64,000 bases of DNA from a bacterium. GTDB lineage: Bacteria > Chloroflexota > Anaerolineae > Caldilineales > Caldilineaceae. The DNA lies in assembly GCA_016124945.1 (NCBI GenBank), contig WGMT01000053.1, forward strand, positions 1-64,000, written 5' to 3'. The notes beneath the pieces were generated by a model. It was given only the letters and a program-made list of their open reading frames with translations. It had not been told where the DNA came from and did not search any database. The position numbers and the translations under genes are program-made. Below, piece by piece: positions 15,622 to 24,523 of the stretch (the stretch's first letter is position 1; every line of letters begins with the position of its first letter).

Positions 15622-16242
15622 ATGCAAGCAGCGATCTTTGACATAGACGGCACACTCCTGCAGTCCGACGCGAGCGATGACGCACTGTACGCAGAGTCAG
15701 TCCGCAATGCACTTGGCGACGTCGCATTGCGTCCGTCCTGGGGGATGTATACCCAGTTCACCGCTGCTGGCATCTTAACAGAGATACTGCGTGATAATGA
15801 CCTGGAAGCGACACCAGAGAGAGTAGCGGCGGTCCGAAATCACTTCGCTGAAGGTGTACGCCGCCATATGACGGAGCATGGTCCATTCGCGGAGATTCCA
15901 GGCGCAAGAGCATATGTGCAGCGTTTGCACACATCGACCACGCATCGAATTGCATACGCAACAGGCGGTTGGGGCGGCTCAGCATTGCTGAAGCTATCGC
16001 TTGCAGGATTCCCGGTGAACGGCGTTCCGCTGGTCAGCTCTGATGATCACTTCGAGAGGCCGCAGATCATGCTACGCGCACTTGGGCAACTGAATGGCTT
16101 CTTTGACACCATTACGTATTATGGGGACGGACATTGGGATGCCGTGGCTGCCAAAGCGCTTGGGTGGCAGTTTGTCCCCGTTGGTATAAAGTTGGGCGGC
16201 TTGTCAAGGTATGCGCCACGTGACGCCTTTCTCGGCAAGTAG
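15622..16242 (+). CDS. HAD-superfamily hydrolase
   Basis: 206 residues. DIDGTLL (Asp nucleophile and acid, residues 7-13), YATGG (motif II region) and YYGDGHWDAVAAKALGWQFVPVG (motif IV with the acidic pair and Gly-Asp-Gly) mark a phosphoglycolate-phosphatase-type HAD enzyme with a helical cap between. ATG 15622 lacks a strong ribosome site. GTTAGGC lies 14 bases before the ATG. A short unassigned frame precedes it at about 15466-15558. Substrate unknown. Confidence 0.75.
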   Translation: MQAAIFDIDGTLLQSDASDDALYAESVRNALGDVALRPSWGMYTQFTAAGILTEILRDNDLEATPERVAAVRNHFAEGVRRHMTEHGPFAEIPGARAYVQRLHTSTTHRIAYATGGWGGSALLKLSLAGFPVNGVPLVSSDDHFERPQIMLRALGQLNGFFDTITYYGDGHWDAVAAKALGWQFVPVGIKLGGLSRYAPRDAFLGK

Positions 16243-16299
16243 CGCTTTGCGCCACTGCTAAAGATTGTGTACACCACCGAGTAGGGAACAACGGACGCA

Positions 16300-16374
16300 A
16301 TGGCCTGGCAGGTGCCCGATCTCAGCGGCTGGATGCGTCATATCAACGAGGCGCGGGCGTTACTGGCTCAATAG
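16300..16374 (+). pseudogene. Short 3' gene fragment (24 codons)
   Basis: ATG GCC TGG onward reads MAWQVPDLSGWMRHINEARA and ends in TAG at 16372. It looks like the end of a longer protein because the peptide is well formed but too short and has no ribosome site. Family not recognised. Confidence 0.3.
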
Positions 16375-16392
16375 CGAAAAGGAGACTTCACG

Positions 16393-17106
16393 ATGCAACA
16401 ATCGCCCGAATTAAGTAACCGTGAAAGGGAAACTGTACAACTGCTGTTAGAAGGCAAAAGCAACAAGTTGATCGCGCGCGACATGAAGATCTCTGAGCGG
16501 ACGGTTGAATTTCACTTGAAAAATATCTACGAGAAATTTCAAGTCAGCTCGAGATTAGAGCTGGTTTTGAAGCTAAAAGACGATCAAAATTGGCTTGAAT
16601 CTAAAGACCTGGGGGAATCCACAGTTGCGGGCAACACAATTTCTGCCGAAAATGGCGACGAACCCAAGACACCGAGTTGGGTTACATCTTTCAAAGAAGC
16701 CGTCGCCAAAATCGGCAAGGAGTTAACAATGAGCGTTTCTTCAGATTCAGGGATCGACACCGAAACAAGCCCAATCACATTCTACACCGCAATTCGCAAG
16801 TGTTTAGCCAAATACGCAGATTTCAATGGGCGTGCGTCACGCACAGAGTTCTGGTGGTTTATGTTGTTCGTTGTCCTTTGCGCTTCAGTGTTTACCCTTA
16901 TAAATGAGACCCTGGCCAGCATATTCCTGCTTACTGTCTTATTGCCCCTGTTGGCTGTGGGGGCACGCCGACTGCGCGATACCGGCAGAAGCGCCTGGTG
17001 GCAATTGTTTCTGCTTGCACCGGTAGGTGGTCTTGTTGTGTTAGGCTTTTTATGGGCAGCGCCGTCAACAGATGCCTTCTTAGAGAAAGATAGACTTCCC
17101 GCATAA
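16393..17106 (+). CDS. LuxR-type HTH fused to a DUF805 membrane domain
   Basis: 237 residues. Residues 5-62 are a GerE/LuxR HTH (LSNRERETVQLLLEGKSNKLIARDM, then ISERTVEFHLKNIYEKFQV). A polar linker follows, then DUF805 from about residue 135 (CLAKYADFNGRASRTEFWWFMLF, two or three spans, ARRLRDTGRSAWW). The protein should be a membrane-anchored DNA-binding regulator; no receiver domain is present. The gene follows GAAAAGGAGACTTCACG. It is followed by antitoxin-tail repeat copy G and a cupin gene. Signal sensed is unknown. Confidence 0.8.
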   Translation: MQQSPELSNRERETVQLLLEGKSNKLIARDMKISERTVEFHLKNIYEKFQVSSRLELVLKLKDDQNWLESKDLGESTVAGNTISAENGDEPKTPSWVTSFKEAVAKIGKELTMSVSSDSGIDTETSPITFYTAIRKCLAKYADFNGRASRTEFWWFMLFVVLCASVFTLINETLASIFLLTVLLPLLAVGARRLRDTGRSAWWQLFLLAPVGGLVVLGFLWAAPSTDAFLEKDRLPA

Positions 17107-17140
17107 ATGCCTGCCGAGAAAGCGTCTACCGTTAGCGCGG

Positions 17141-17176
17141 GTGTTGCTTCACGTCGCCGAGACGCATCCCGATTGA
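17141..17176 (+). repeat. Antitoxin-tail repeat, copy G (truncated)
   Basis: Reads VLLHVAETHPD then TGA at 17174-17176, matching the first 11 codons of the other copies. The terminator part is absent. The upstream bases CTGCCGAGAAAGCG resemble a second worn piece. Confidence 0.6.
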
Positions 17177-17195
17177 TTTCATGAAAGTGGGTGTT

Positions 17196-17753
17196 ATGAG
17201 CCGAACTGGTCATACAATTGAGAATCCTGTAACCGGCGACCAAGTTCGCTTCTTACAGACAGCAGCCGAAAGTAATGGGGAACTTCTACGGATTGAATAT
17301 ATCGTAACGCGCCGTGAAAATGAGCCACATGTTCCCTTGCATTTTCATCTGCTAAGTGAAGAACGGTTTGAAGTGGTGCAAGGTAAGCTAGGTGTGATCA
17401 TCGGGAAAGAGAAAACAAAGCAAATCTTGCAAATAGGCGAATCGGTCATGATTCCGGCAGGAACGATCCATACGTTTTGGAATGCGGGAGAAGATGCGTT
17501 GCACTTTATCACAGAGATCAAACCGCCTGGTCACTTTCAAAGCTATTGGGAGACCATGTTCGGATTAGCGCGCGATGGGAAAGTCAATGCCAAAGGTTTC
17601 CCTTCTCTTTTTCAGTTGATGGTGATTGCAGAGACGGCTGATAGCTATACCACCGATCTCCCGTTGTCTGTCCTGAAACCGATAATCAAAGTTGTCGCAT
17701 GGATGGGCAGGCAATTAGGGTATCGAGGTCGTTATGCCCAATACAGTGATTAA
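17196..17753 (+). CDS. Cupin-domain protein
   Basis: 185 residues. The cupin core is clear: VPLHFHLLSEERFEVVQGKLGV (motif 1 with two His and a Glu) and PAGTIHTFWNAGEDALHFITEI (motif 2 with His), giving a three-His/one-Glu metal site. The C-terminal 70 residues are a helical extension. Similar proteins bind small metabolites or act as dioxygenases or isomerases. ATG 17196 (MSRTGHTIENPVTG) matches the usual family start; ATG 17181 in the same frame is possible but abuts the repeat. Confidence 0.75.
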   Translation: MSRTGHTIENPVTGDQVRFLQTAAESNGELLRIEYIVTRRENEPHVPLHFHLLSEERFEVVQGKLGVIIGKEKTKQILQIGESVMIPAGTIHTFWNAGEDALHFITEIKPPGHFQSYWETMFGLARDGKVNAKGFPSLFQLMVIAETADSYTTDLPLSVLKPIIKVVAWMGRQLGYRGRYAQYSD

Positions 17754-18035
17754 CTGCGCAAGGCATAGCCGTTAGGTATACCTTATGCAGCCGAACCGAG
17801 CTAAAGTGATGTCAAGGCAATCTGCCAGTACTTTAGTACCAAAATGCTTTTGGCAGATGTCGAAGTCAAGCCACGAATGAAAATGAAGGTTCGATGAAGA
17901 GAGTTACTGGAATCGGCGGCCTCTTCAGAGGTCGGCTCAACAGAGAATCGAACGGCGTGGTATACTGATCGTTCACTTAGCCCCCAGCCTACGCTGATGC
18001 ACCAGCCAGCGTATCTCATTGAGAGTGAACGAAGA
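17754..18035 (+). promoter_or_regulatory. Upstream region of the ABC operon with extended -10
   Basis: TGGTATACT at 17958-17966 is an extended -10 about 70 bases before the start of the first ABC gene. Earlier, ATCTGCCA and TGGCAGAT (about 17819 and 17850) form an inverted pair around a smaller GTACT/AGTAC hairpin, a possible terminator of the cupin gene. Confidence 0.45.
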
Positions 18036-19904
18036 ATGAACGAGAAGAGTACTGCTGCCGACGGCTATGGCCGGCTGCTGGCGACCTATTTAGGCCCCCA
18101 ACGGGGACGTGTGATCCTGTTGGCCGCGCTTGTCTTGCTGACGCTCACGCTGCAACTGGCCAACCCGCAAATCATCCGCTACTTCCTCGACAACCTGCAA
18201 CAGGGCGGTCAACTGCGTGCATTGCTGGGCGCAGCCGCACTTTTCATGAGCGTCACCATCGTCCAGCAGATTGTCCTGTTGGCGGCCACCTATGTGGGTG
18301 AAGTCGTCGGCTGGACTGCCACCAACGCGCTGCGCGTGGACCTGGCGCGCCACTGTCTGCGGCTCGACCTCTCCTTTCACAAAGCACACACACCGGGCGA
18401 ATTGATCGAGCGGGTGGATGGCGATGTCAATGAACTCGCCAACTTTTTCTCGCGTATGATCCTGACGCTGGTAGGCAATGGGCTACTGGTGATCGGCGTG
18501 CTCATCCTGCTCTGGCGCGAAAGCTGGCAGATCGGCCTGTCGATCACGCTGATCGCACTGGTCAGCGTGTTGATTGTCAACCATCTGCGCAAACGGATCG
18601 TCCCCCGCTGGGAGGCATTGCGTGGCGCCGACGCCGATCTATTCGGCTTTCTGGAGGAACGCCTCAACGGCACTGAGGATATCCAGACAAGCGGCGCCAA
18701 AGGCTATATGATGCGCGGGTTGGATCAGTTGCTGAGTCGGCGTTGGAGAGCCGCGCAACGCGCCCTGCATCTAGACGCCTGGATCATCCCCACGCCGATT
18801 TGGGTCTTCGCTCTGGCCTACGCCGCAGCGCACTTGATCGGTGGCCGGCTCTTTTTGGATGGTAGCCTGACCATTGGCGCCGTCTATGTGATCTTCTACT
18901 ACATCGGTCTGGTGGAAGGGCCGCTCTGGCAGACTGTGGAGATGGTTGATCAACTCCAGCGCGCCTCGGCTGCGCTGAACCGCATCGTCAAACTGCGCCA
19001 GGTGCAGCCCACGCTCCACGATGGCGACGGCGTCGATCTGCCCGCCGGACCGCTGGCGGTGACGTTCGATCATGTCTCGTTTCAATATGAAGATGTGGCG
19101 CCGCTTTCTTCGTCGCTTTCGGGCCTATCGGCAGAAGCGTTGCCCACTGTCGCCAATAATGGGGCAGAGGACAAGGACAAGGTGCAAGAAGTGGTCATCC
19201 ACGATCTCTCCTTTCACCTGGAACCGGGTGCCGTTCTGGGGTTGCTAGGACGCACAGGCAGCGGTAAATCGACATTGAGCAAACTGCTCTTTCGCTTCTA
19301 TGACCCGAGCGACGGCAGCATTCGCCTGGGGACGCCGGACCACATGGTCGATCTGCGCCAGGCCCGGCGCAGCGATCTGCGGGGGCGCATTGGCATGGTG
19401 ACACAGGATATCCAGCTTTTCCATGCCAGTGTGCGCGACAACCTGACACTCTTCGACAAGCAGATCCCCGATCCGCGCGTCCTCGCCGTGATGGACGAGG
19501 TTGGGCTGTCCACCTGGTTGCAAGAGCTACCCGACGGTCTGGACACACAACTGAGCGGGAGCGATAGCAACCTTTCGGCGGGTGAAGCGCAACTGCTGGC
19601 TTTTGCGCGCGTCTTCCTCATCGACCCTGGTTTGGTGATCCTGGACGAAGCTTCGTCTCGCCTCGACCCGGCTACCGAGCAGCGGATCGAGGCGGCGTTG
19701 AACCGTCTGCTGACCGGGGGAGACGAAGCGCGCACCTGCATCATCATCGCCCACCGCCTGGCCACCGTCCAGCGCGCTGATCAAATTCTGATCCTGGAGG
19801 ACGGGCGCATCCTTGAGTACGGGATGCGCCTGGCCTTAGCGGCTGATCCCAACAGCCGCTTTACACGTCTACTGCAAACTGGATTGGAAGAGGTGATCAC
19901 ATGA
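18036..19904 (+). CDS. ABC exporter half-transporter, subunit 1 (canonical Walker B)
   Basis: 622 residues. An N-terminal six-span exporter domain (residues about 20-310) is followed by a nucleotide-binding domain: GRTGSGKST Walker A, LSAGEAQLLAFAR signature (altered from LSGGQ), LVILDEASS Walker B with catalytic Glu, and IIAHRL switch His. It overlaps the next ABC gene by 4 bases (ATGA), so the two form a heterodimer. Its intact Walker A/B would pair with the good LSGGQ of the partner to make the single competent ATP site. ATG 18036 is preferred over 17997. Substrate unknown, multidrug-type. Confidence 0.85.
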   Translation: MNEKSTAADGYGRLLATYLGPQRGRVILLAALVLLTLTLQLANPQIIRYFLDNLQQGGQLRALLGAAALFMSVTIVQQIVLLAATYVGEVVGWTATNALRVDLARHCLRLDLSFHKAHTPGELIERVDGDVNELANFFSRMILTLVGNGLLVIGVLILLWRESWQIGLSITLIALVSVLIVNHLRKRIVPRWEALRGADADLFGFLEERLNGTEDIQTSGAKGYMMRGLDQLLSRRWRAAQRALHLDAWIIPTPIWVFALAYAAAHLIGGRLFLDGSLTIGAVYVIFYYIGLVEGPLWQTVEMVDQLQRASAALNRIVKLRQVQPTLHDGDGVDLPAGPLAVTFDHVSFQYEDVAPLSSSLSGLSAEALPTVANNGAEDKDKVQEVVIHDLSFHLEPGAVLGLLGRTGSGKSTLSKLLFRFYDPSDGSIRLGTPDHMVDLRQARRSDLRGRIGMVTQDIQLFHASVRDNLTLFDKQIPDPRVLAVMDEVGLSTWLQELPDGLDTQLSGSDSNLSAGEAQLLAFARVFLIDPGLVILDEASSRLDPATEQRIEAALNRLLTGGDEARTCIIIAHRLATVQRADQILILEDGRILEYGMRLALAADPNSRFTRLLQTGLEEVIT

Positions 19905-21841
19905 GCGTTTTAGAATCCTACCGACATCTTTTGCGCTTGATCCGGTTTCAGTGGGTGAACTGGTTCCTGGACCTGGGGGGCTTTGGCTTCCGGCTGACGA
20001 TGATCCCGTTGACAGGGTTGGTGCTGCGCAGTTTCTACAATTCTCTGACCGGGGACCCCGGCCCGCAAATCGGGATCATGGAGGCTGCACTCTGGCAACT
20101 CTTCCTGGGCGCGTTGGCGCTGGCGGGCCTCGTGGTTGCCTTTTACGGCAATTTTGGCTATCGCTATCACAGCATGGCCCTGATGATCCGCAACATGTTC
20201 AACCGCATCCTCGACCTGCCGGGCGCGGTGGCGCTACCGCTGACCGCCGAAGGCCGTCCGCAGGCCACAGGCCAGGTGATCAGCACCTTGCGCGATGACA
20301 CCCACGAAGTCACCGAAATGATGATTCGCGTGCTGGACACAGTGGCCTTTGGCGTGGCGTCCATCGTTTCGCTGGTGATTATGTGGCAGATCAATCCATG
20401 GATCACCGTGGGGGTCTTTGCCCCGCTGTCGCTCATCGTCATCGCCGTGCAGTGGTTAAGCGGCGTCGTCAAGCGCACGCGCCAGCAGAGCCGCGAAGCC
20501 ACCAGCCGCGTCACCGGCCTGATCGGCGACATGTTCAACAGCACACAGGCGATCAAGGTCGCCCATGCCGAAGAGCGTGTGATCGGCTACTTTGCCAACC
20601 TCAACGATCAGCGGCGTGCGGTCATGGTCAAAGATCGCTTGCTCACACAATTGGTGGACATGCTGGGGGGCAGCACCACTGCCATCGGCACCGGGTTGAT
20701 TCTGCTGATCGCGGCCCAAGCCATGGTGAACAATACCTTTACGATTGGGGACTTTGCCCTCTTCACCACCAACATCTGGGCCGTCACCGTGTGGATGCGC
20801 ATTATCGGCAACATGATCACCCATTCCTACCAGGTGGGCGTCTCGTTCCAGCGCATGGAAAACTTGATGCAGGGCGCACCCGGCCCCGCGGTGACGGCTC
20901 CGCATGCGCTCTATGGGGAGGCCGACACGCCCATCGCCGCGTACACACCGCACAGGGCAAAGGACCGCCTGGACCATTTACGCGTAGTCGGGCTGAGTTA
21001 TGCCTATCCAGCCGAGGCTCAAATGAACCCGCCGGTGGCTGCGCCAAGTCCTGACTTTGCGGCAGTGGGCAGCAACGGCGCGGGCAGCAACGGCGCGGGC
21101 AGCGAAGCGTTCCTCTCGGCGGCTCTTCTCCAGCGGGATCGGGGCAACGTCACCGGGATTGACAATATTGATCTGGCACTGGCGCGCGGATCCTTTACGG
21201 TGATCACCGGAGAGATCGGATCGGGCAAGACCACGCTGCTCAAAGCCCTCCTGGGCCTGGTGCGCGCCCAATCGGGGCAAATCTTCTGGAATGGGCAGCT
21301 TGTGACCGATCCGGCCACCTTCTTCACACCCCCGCGCAGCGCCTATACCGGACAGGTGCCTCGGCTCTTTAGCGAGGCATTGCGCGACAATATCCTCTTG
21401 GGGCTGCCCCAGGAACAGGTCGATCTGTCCGGCGCGATTCACCGTGCGGTGTTGGAACGTGATCTGGCGACAATGCCCGAAGGGTTGGAGACGATGGTGG
21501 GGGCGCGGGGCGTGCGGCTGTCGGGTGGACAGGTTCAGCGTAGCGCTGCCGCCCGCATGTTCGTGCGCGACACCGAATTGCTCGTCTTCGACGATCTCTC
21601 CAGCGCGCTCGACGTTGAGACTGAACGCCTGCTCTGGGAGCGGGTCTTTGCTGGGCGCACCAGCGAAGGTAGCGACGGAGCGGGGCATCCTACCTGTCTG
21701 GTTGTCTCACACCGTCGGCAAGTGTTGCGCCGCGCCGACCAGGTGATCGTCCTCAAGGATGGGCGCATCGTCGCCCGCGGCAAGTTGGACGATCTACTGG
21801 AAGAGAGCGAAGAGATGCAGCGTTTGTGGCATGGAGAATAA
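19901..21841 (+). CDS. ABC exporter half-transporter, subunit 2 (degenerate catalytic Glu)
   Basis: 646 residues. Exporter membrane domain, then a Gly-Ser-Asn-rich linker with a repeated GSNGA unit near residues 388-398, then the ATPase: GEIGSGKTTL Walker A, LSGGQVQRSAAARM signature, LLVFDDLSS Walker B with Asp in place of the catalytic Glu, and LVVSHRR switch His. With LSAGE in the partner, its Walker site makes the degenerate, non-hydrolysing half, as known for TM287/288 and BmrCD-type heterodimers. Starts inside the stop of subunit 1 and is followed 6 bases later by a GNAT gene. Confidence 0.85.
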   Translation: MSVLESYRHLLRLIRFQWVNWFLDLGGFGFRLTMIPLTGLVLRSFYNSLTGDPGPQIGIMEAALWQLFLGALALAGLVVAFYGNFGYRYHSMALMIRNMFNRILDLPGAVALPLTAEGRPQATGQVISTLRDDTHEVTEMMIRVLDTVAFGVASIVSLVIMWQINPWITVGVFAPLSLIVIAVQWLSGVVKRTRQQSREATSRVTGLIGDMFNSTQAIKVAHAEERVIGYFANLNDQRRAVMVKDRLLTQLVDMLGGSTTAIGTGLILLIAAQAMVNNTFTIGDFALFTTNIWAVTVWMRIIGNMITHSYQVGVSFQRMENLMQGAPGPAVTAPHALYGEADTPIAAYTPHRAKDRLDHLRVVGLSYAYPAEAQMNPPVAAPSPDFAAVGSNGAGSNGAGSEAFLSAALLQRDRGNVTGIDNIDLALARGSFTVITGEIGSGKTTLLKALLGLVRAQSGQIFWNGQLVTDPATFFTPPRSAYTGQVPRLFSEALRDNILLGLPQEQVDLSGAIHRAVLERDLATMPEGLETMVGARGVRLSGGQVQRSAAARMFVRDTELLVFDDLSSALDVETERLLWERVFAGRTSEGSDGAGHPTCLVVSHRRQVLRRADQVIVLKDGRIVARGKLDDLLEESEEMQRLWHGE

Positions 21842-21847
21842 GGAGTA

Positions 21848-22432
21848 ATGTCTATGCTTTTACCAACCCCAACCTTGCACACCGCCCGCTTGCTCCTGCG
21901 CCCCTTCACCGAAGCGGACACAGACGCCATCTTCGCTCTGGGCAGCAATCCACGTGTCTTGCGCTACTGGGACGCGCCCCCCTGGCACGAATACGCCCAG
22001 GCCGAGCGCTTCATTGCACGCTGCCGGCAAATGGCGCAGGAAGGCAGCGGCGCGCGCCTCGCCATCGAACGCAGCGCCGACGGTATGTTCATCGGCTGGT
22101 GTACGTTTATGAACTGGGACCCAACCTATCGCAGCGCCATGCTGGGCTATTGCCTCGATGAACCGGCTTGGGGCCAGGGCTTTGCCACCGAAGCCGCAGG
22201 CGCTTTGCTGCAATGGGCATTCAACACACTCGACCTGAACCGTGTGCAATCCGAGGCGGATACCCGCAATGCCGCATCGGATCGGGTGCTGCATAAGCTC
22301 GGTTTCTTGCGCGAAGGCACACTGCGCGAAAATTGTATTGTCAACGGCGAGGTGTCGGATTCTTGGGTCTATGGCCTGCTCCGGCGGGAATGGGAACAGC
22401 GGCAGTCACATCACAGCATAGGAGTAGATTAA
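21848..22432 (+). CDS. GNAT N-acetyltransferase (RimJ/RimL-type)
   Basis: 194 residues. LHTARLLLRPFTEADTDAIF is the N-terminal motif of the Acetyltransf_3 group, and GYCLDEPAWGQGFATEAAGALL holds the acetyl-CoA pyrophosphate loop (Q/R-x-x-G-x-A related). NAASDRVLHKLGFLREGTLREN is the conserved C-terminal motif. Such enzymes acetylate protein N-termini, polyamines or antibiotics. Start ATG 21848 follows AAGGAG immediately after the ABC subunit stop, so it is in the exporter operon. The pairing suggests modification plus export of a toxic compound (inference). Confidence 0.85.
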   Translation: MSMLLPTPTLHTARLLLRPFTEADTDAIFALGSNPRVLRYWDAPPWHEYAQAERFIARCRQMAQEGSGARLAIERSADGMFIGWCTFMNWDPTYRSAMLGYCLDEPAWGQGFATEAAGALLQWAFNTLDLNRVQSEADTRNAASDRVLHKLGFLREGTLRENCIVNGEVSDSWVYGLLRREWEQRQSHHSIGVD

Positions 22433-22897
22433 ATGATAAGAGCAGCCATTGCGGAAGCCCGCGTTTTCGAGAGTTGGCAAGATTATCAAGAGGCACTGAA
22501 ACGTGCAATCGCGCCGCTTTCCGACGAACAATTACAGCAACAGCCCCTCCCTACTCTGCGCACACCGGGGGAAATCGCCGAACACATTGTCTTTGGGCGG
22601 GCGCTGCATCTTTATCGGACACTCGGCGAAGAGGCAGCGGCATTGACGCCCCTGCTCACCTGGGACGATGACAACGATCCACCCCGTTCTGCGGTAGAGA
22701 TTGTACACGGGCTGGAACTGACCTGGCGTTTTATCAGCGATACCCTAATGCGCGGGACGACTACCGACGTGCTTGCTGAGCATGAAGAAACGCCAATCGT
22801 CCAGATCATTTGGGGGCTGCTCGATCACGATCTGCCCCACGCCGGTGAACTTTCACTGTTGTTGGGAGCGCAGGGACTGCCTGGAGTTGAAATCTAG
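22433..22897 (+). CDS. DinB-family protein
   Basis: 154 residues. LRTPGEIAEHIVFGRALHLYRTLG carries the first metal His and LLDHDLPHAGELSLLLGAQGLPGVE the last two, as in DinB-like four-helix proteins. ATG 22433 shares bases with the GNAT stop TAA, with GGAG 8 bases upstream. It is the fourth gene of the exporter operon. Function is unknown; family members include thiol-dependent S-transferases. Confidence 0.8.
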   Translation: MIRAAIAEARVFESWQDYQEALKRAIAPLSDEQLQQQPLPTLRTPGEIAEHIVFGRALHLYRTLGEEAAALTPLLTWDDDNDPPRSAVEIVHGLELTWRFISDTLMRGTTTDVLAEHEETPIVQIIWGLLDHDLPHAGELSLLLGAQGLPGVEI

Positions 22898-22974
22898 CCT
22901 CTATGTCGCTGAATGGTTTGAGGATTTCGATAGACTCGAACAATATCCCCCGAACAATAGAAACGAGGGCAGTT

Positions 22975-24081
22975 ATGTTCAATCTCAACGAGAGTCCACT
23001 GTTCACCCCCGTCACCCACCCCCAGTCGGGTGTGACGTCCTACGTGTTGACGCACAGGGTCGCGCCGGTGCAGCAAGGATTCTATTTCGTCAACGACTCG
23101 ATGAGCGCCGATGGCCGCTATCTCTGGTTCTACTGCGCCTTTCCGCCGTCGCTGCATCGGTCGCTTGCAGTGATCGATTTCGTGGATCAGGAGGTGCGTC
23201 ACTTCCCAGAGACGAATGCAAAGGGTGCGTACGTCGAACCGGAATCGGGCGATGTCTTCTTTTGCGAAGGGACGACGGTGTGGCGGCGTAGCCCCCGCGC
23301 CGAGGACGCGCCAGTCTACGTCAACGAGTTCCCCGCCGAACTCGTTGGGAGTCGGGGCGTCGCCAGTTTGGCTTCGCATCTCACCCGCTCCGCCGACGGC
23401 AAGGAGTTCTTCATCGACGCCAAAGTCGGGCTGTCCTACATCTTCGGCAGCCTACCCCTGGACGGCGGACCCTTCGAGCAATGGTGGCGTTTCGACCGTC
23501 ACCACAACCACGCCCAGTTCAGCCCGACAGATCCCGACGAAGTCCTCTTTGCCCAGGAGTTTCACAACGATGAGATCACTGGGTTGCGTTTCCCCATCAC
23601 CAACCGGCTCTGGGTGATGCGACGCGGCGAAGCGCCACGCCCGATCCTGCGTGAGCCGCGCTTTGTCTCCCACGAGTGGTGGGACGCCGACGGAGAACAT
23701 GCCTGGTGCGTCGACGTGGGCAACAACAACGAAACATGGAAAGTGCGCGTGGCCGATGGCGAGGTCGAGAAATTCGTCTTTCCGCGACAGTGCTGGCATT
23801 CGCACAGCAGCCGCAACGGACGCTGGATCGTAGGCGATTCCAACAACGGCTTCTTCCGCGGCTGCGCGTCGACCGTCCACTTTATGAATCGCGACACCGG
23901 CAAGATCATCGTCCTGGCCGAACATGCCGAACGCGCCGACTACGTGGGTCGCAATTACCACATCGATCCGCACCCGCGCTTCTGCGCACAGGATCGATAC
24001 GTCGTCTTCACCACCACTGTTCGCAATCAGGTGGACCTAGCTGTGGTTCCCGTGCAGCATCTCATCGACAAGACTTCGTGA
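22975..24081 (+). CDS. Oligogalacturonide lyase-like beta-propeller protein (PL22-like)
   Basis: 368 residues, no signal peptide. The order of motifs fits PL22 lyases: HRVAPVQQGFYFVNDSMSADGRYLWF, HHNHAQFSPTDPDEVLFAQE, FVSHEWWDADGEHAWCVD, QCWHSHSSRNGRWIVGDS in short pieces, and YHIDPHPRF. The repeated His residues would hold the Mn2+ of the seven-bladed propeller. Known members cleave unsaturated pectin disaccharides in the cytoplasm; here pectin genes are absent nearby, though a beta-helix protein lies at 37626. ATG 22975 has GAGGG 6 bases upstream; the upstream ATG 22903 has none. Confidence 0.7.
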   Translation: MFNLNESPLFTPVTHPQSGVTSYVLTHRVAPVQQGFYFVNDSMSADGRYLWFYCAFPPSLHRSLAVIDFVDQEVRHFPETNAKGAYVEPESGDVFFCEGTTVWRRSPRAEDAPVYVNEFPAELVGSRGVASLASHLTRSADGKEFFIDAKVGLSYIFGSLPLDGGPFEQWWRFDRHHNHAQFSPTDPDEVLFAQEFHNDEITGLRFPITNRLWVMRRGEAPRPILREPRFVSHEWWDADGEHAWCVDVGNNNETWKVRVADGEVEKFVFPRQCWHSHSSRNGRWIVGDSNNGFFRGCASTVHFMNRDTGKIIVLAEHAERADYVGRNYHIDPHPRFCAQDRYVVFTTTVRNQVDLAVVPVQHLIDKTS

Positions 24082-24142
24082 GGCATATGAACATCCATCC
24101 TCTAGTCCGATGTACTTATCGTCAGCCGCCGGTGAACTTTTC

Positions 24143-24151
24143 TGTTATAAT
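24143..24151 (+). promoter_or_regulatory. Extended -10 (TGTTATAAT) before the PIN module
   Basis: Perfect TGnTATAAT preceded by CTTTTC, 79 bases before the antitoxin start. Upstream GCCGCCGGTG could be the remnant of a terminator stem. Confidence 0.55.
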
Positions 24152-24229
24152 GACGACAATGTGTGTTTGCCTGCAAAGGATGGTTTCACTCGGACGAGAT
24201 GTTCGAAGTGTTTTATAACGGAGACGTCT

Positions 24230-24523
24230 ATGACTGCACATCTACAGAATCTGATTCACTCAGCGGAACAATTGACTCCTATCGAACAGGTTGAACTGAT
24301 CAACGCGATCTCCGGCCTTTTGTACAGACATTACCGAAAAGAACAGACGCCGGTAAATTTTTGGCAACCACAGGATATCGCATCAATCATCGCCTCGCAG
24401 GGATCACAACCTGTGTCAGACATTTCAAGCCTGAAAGCGAGTTTCTGGCCGGACGATGAAACTGCCGATGACATAGTTCAATTCGTCGAACAACAGCGAC
24501 AAGAGGATCAGATAACAAACTGA
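24230..24523 (+). CDS. Putative antitoxin of a PIN-domain module
   Basis: 97 residues. Starts MTAHLQNLIHSAEQLTPIEQ, a helical segment seen in small antitoxins next to PIN toxins; the C-terminal half (SLKASFWPDDETADDIVQFVEQQRQED) resembles the toxin-masking tail of short antitoxins. ATG 24230 has GGAG 7 bases upstream. Its stop overlaps the PIN gene start by one base, the usual layout of such operons. No DNA-binding fold is certain. Confidence 0.65.
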   Translation: MTAHLQNLIHSAEQLTPIEQVELINAISGLLYRHYRKEQTPVNFWQPQDIASIIASQGSQPVSDISSLKASFWPDDETADDIVQFVEQQRQEDQITN

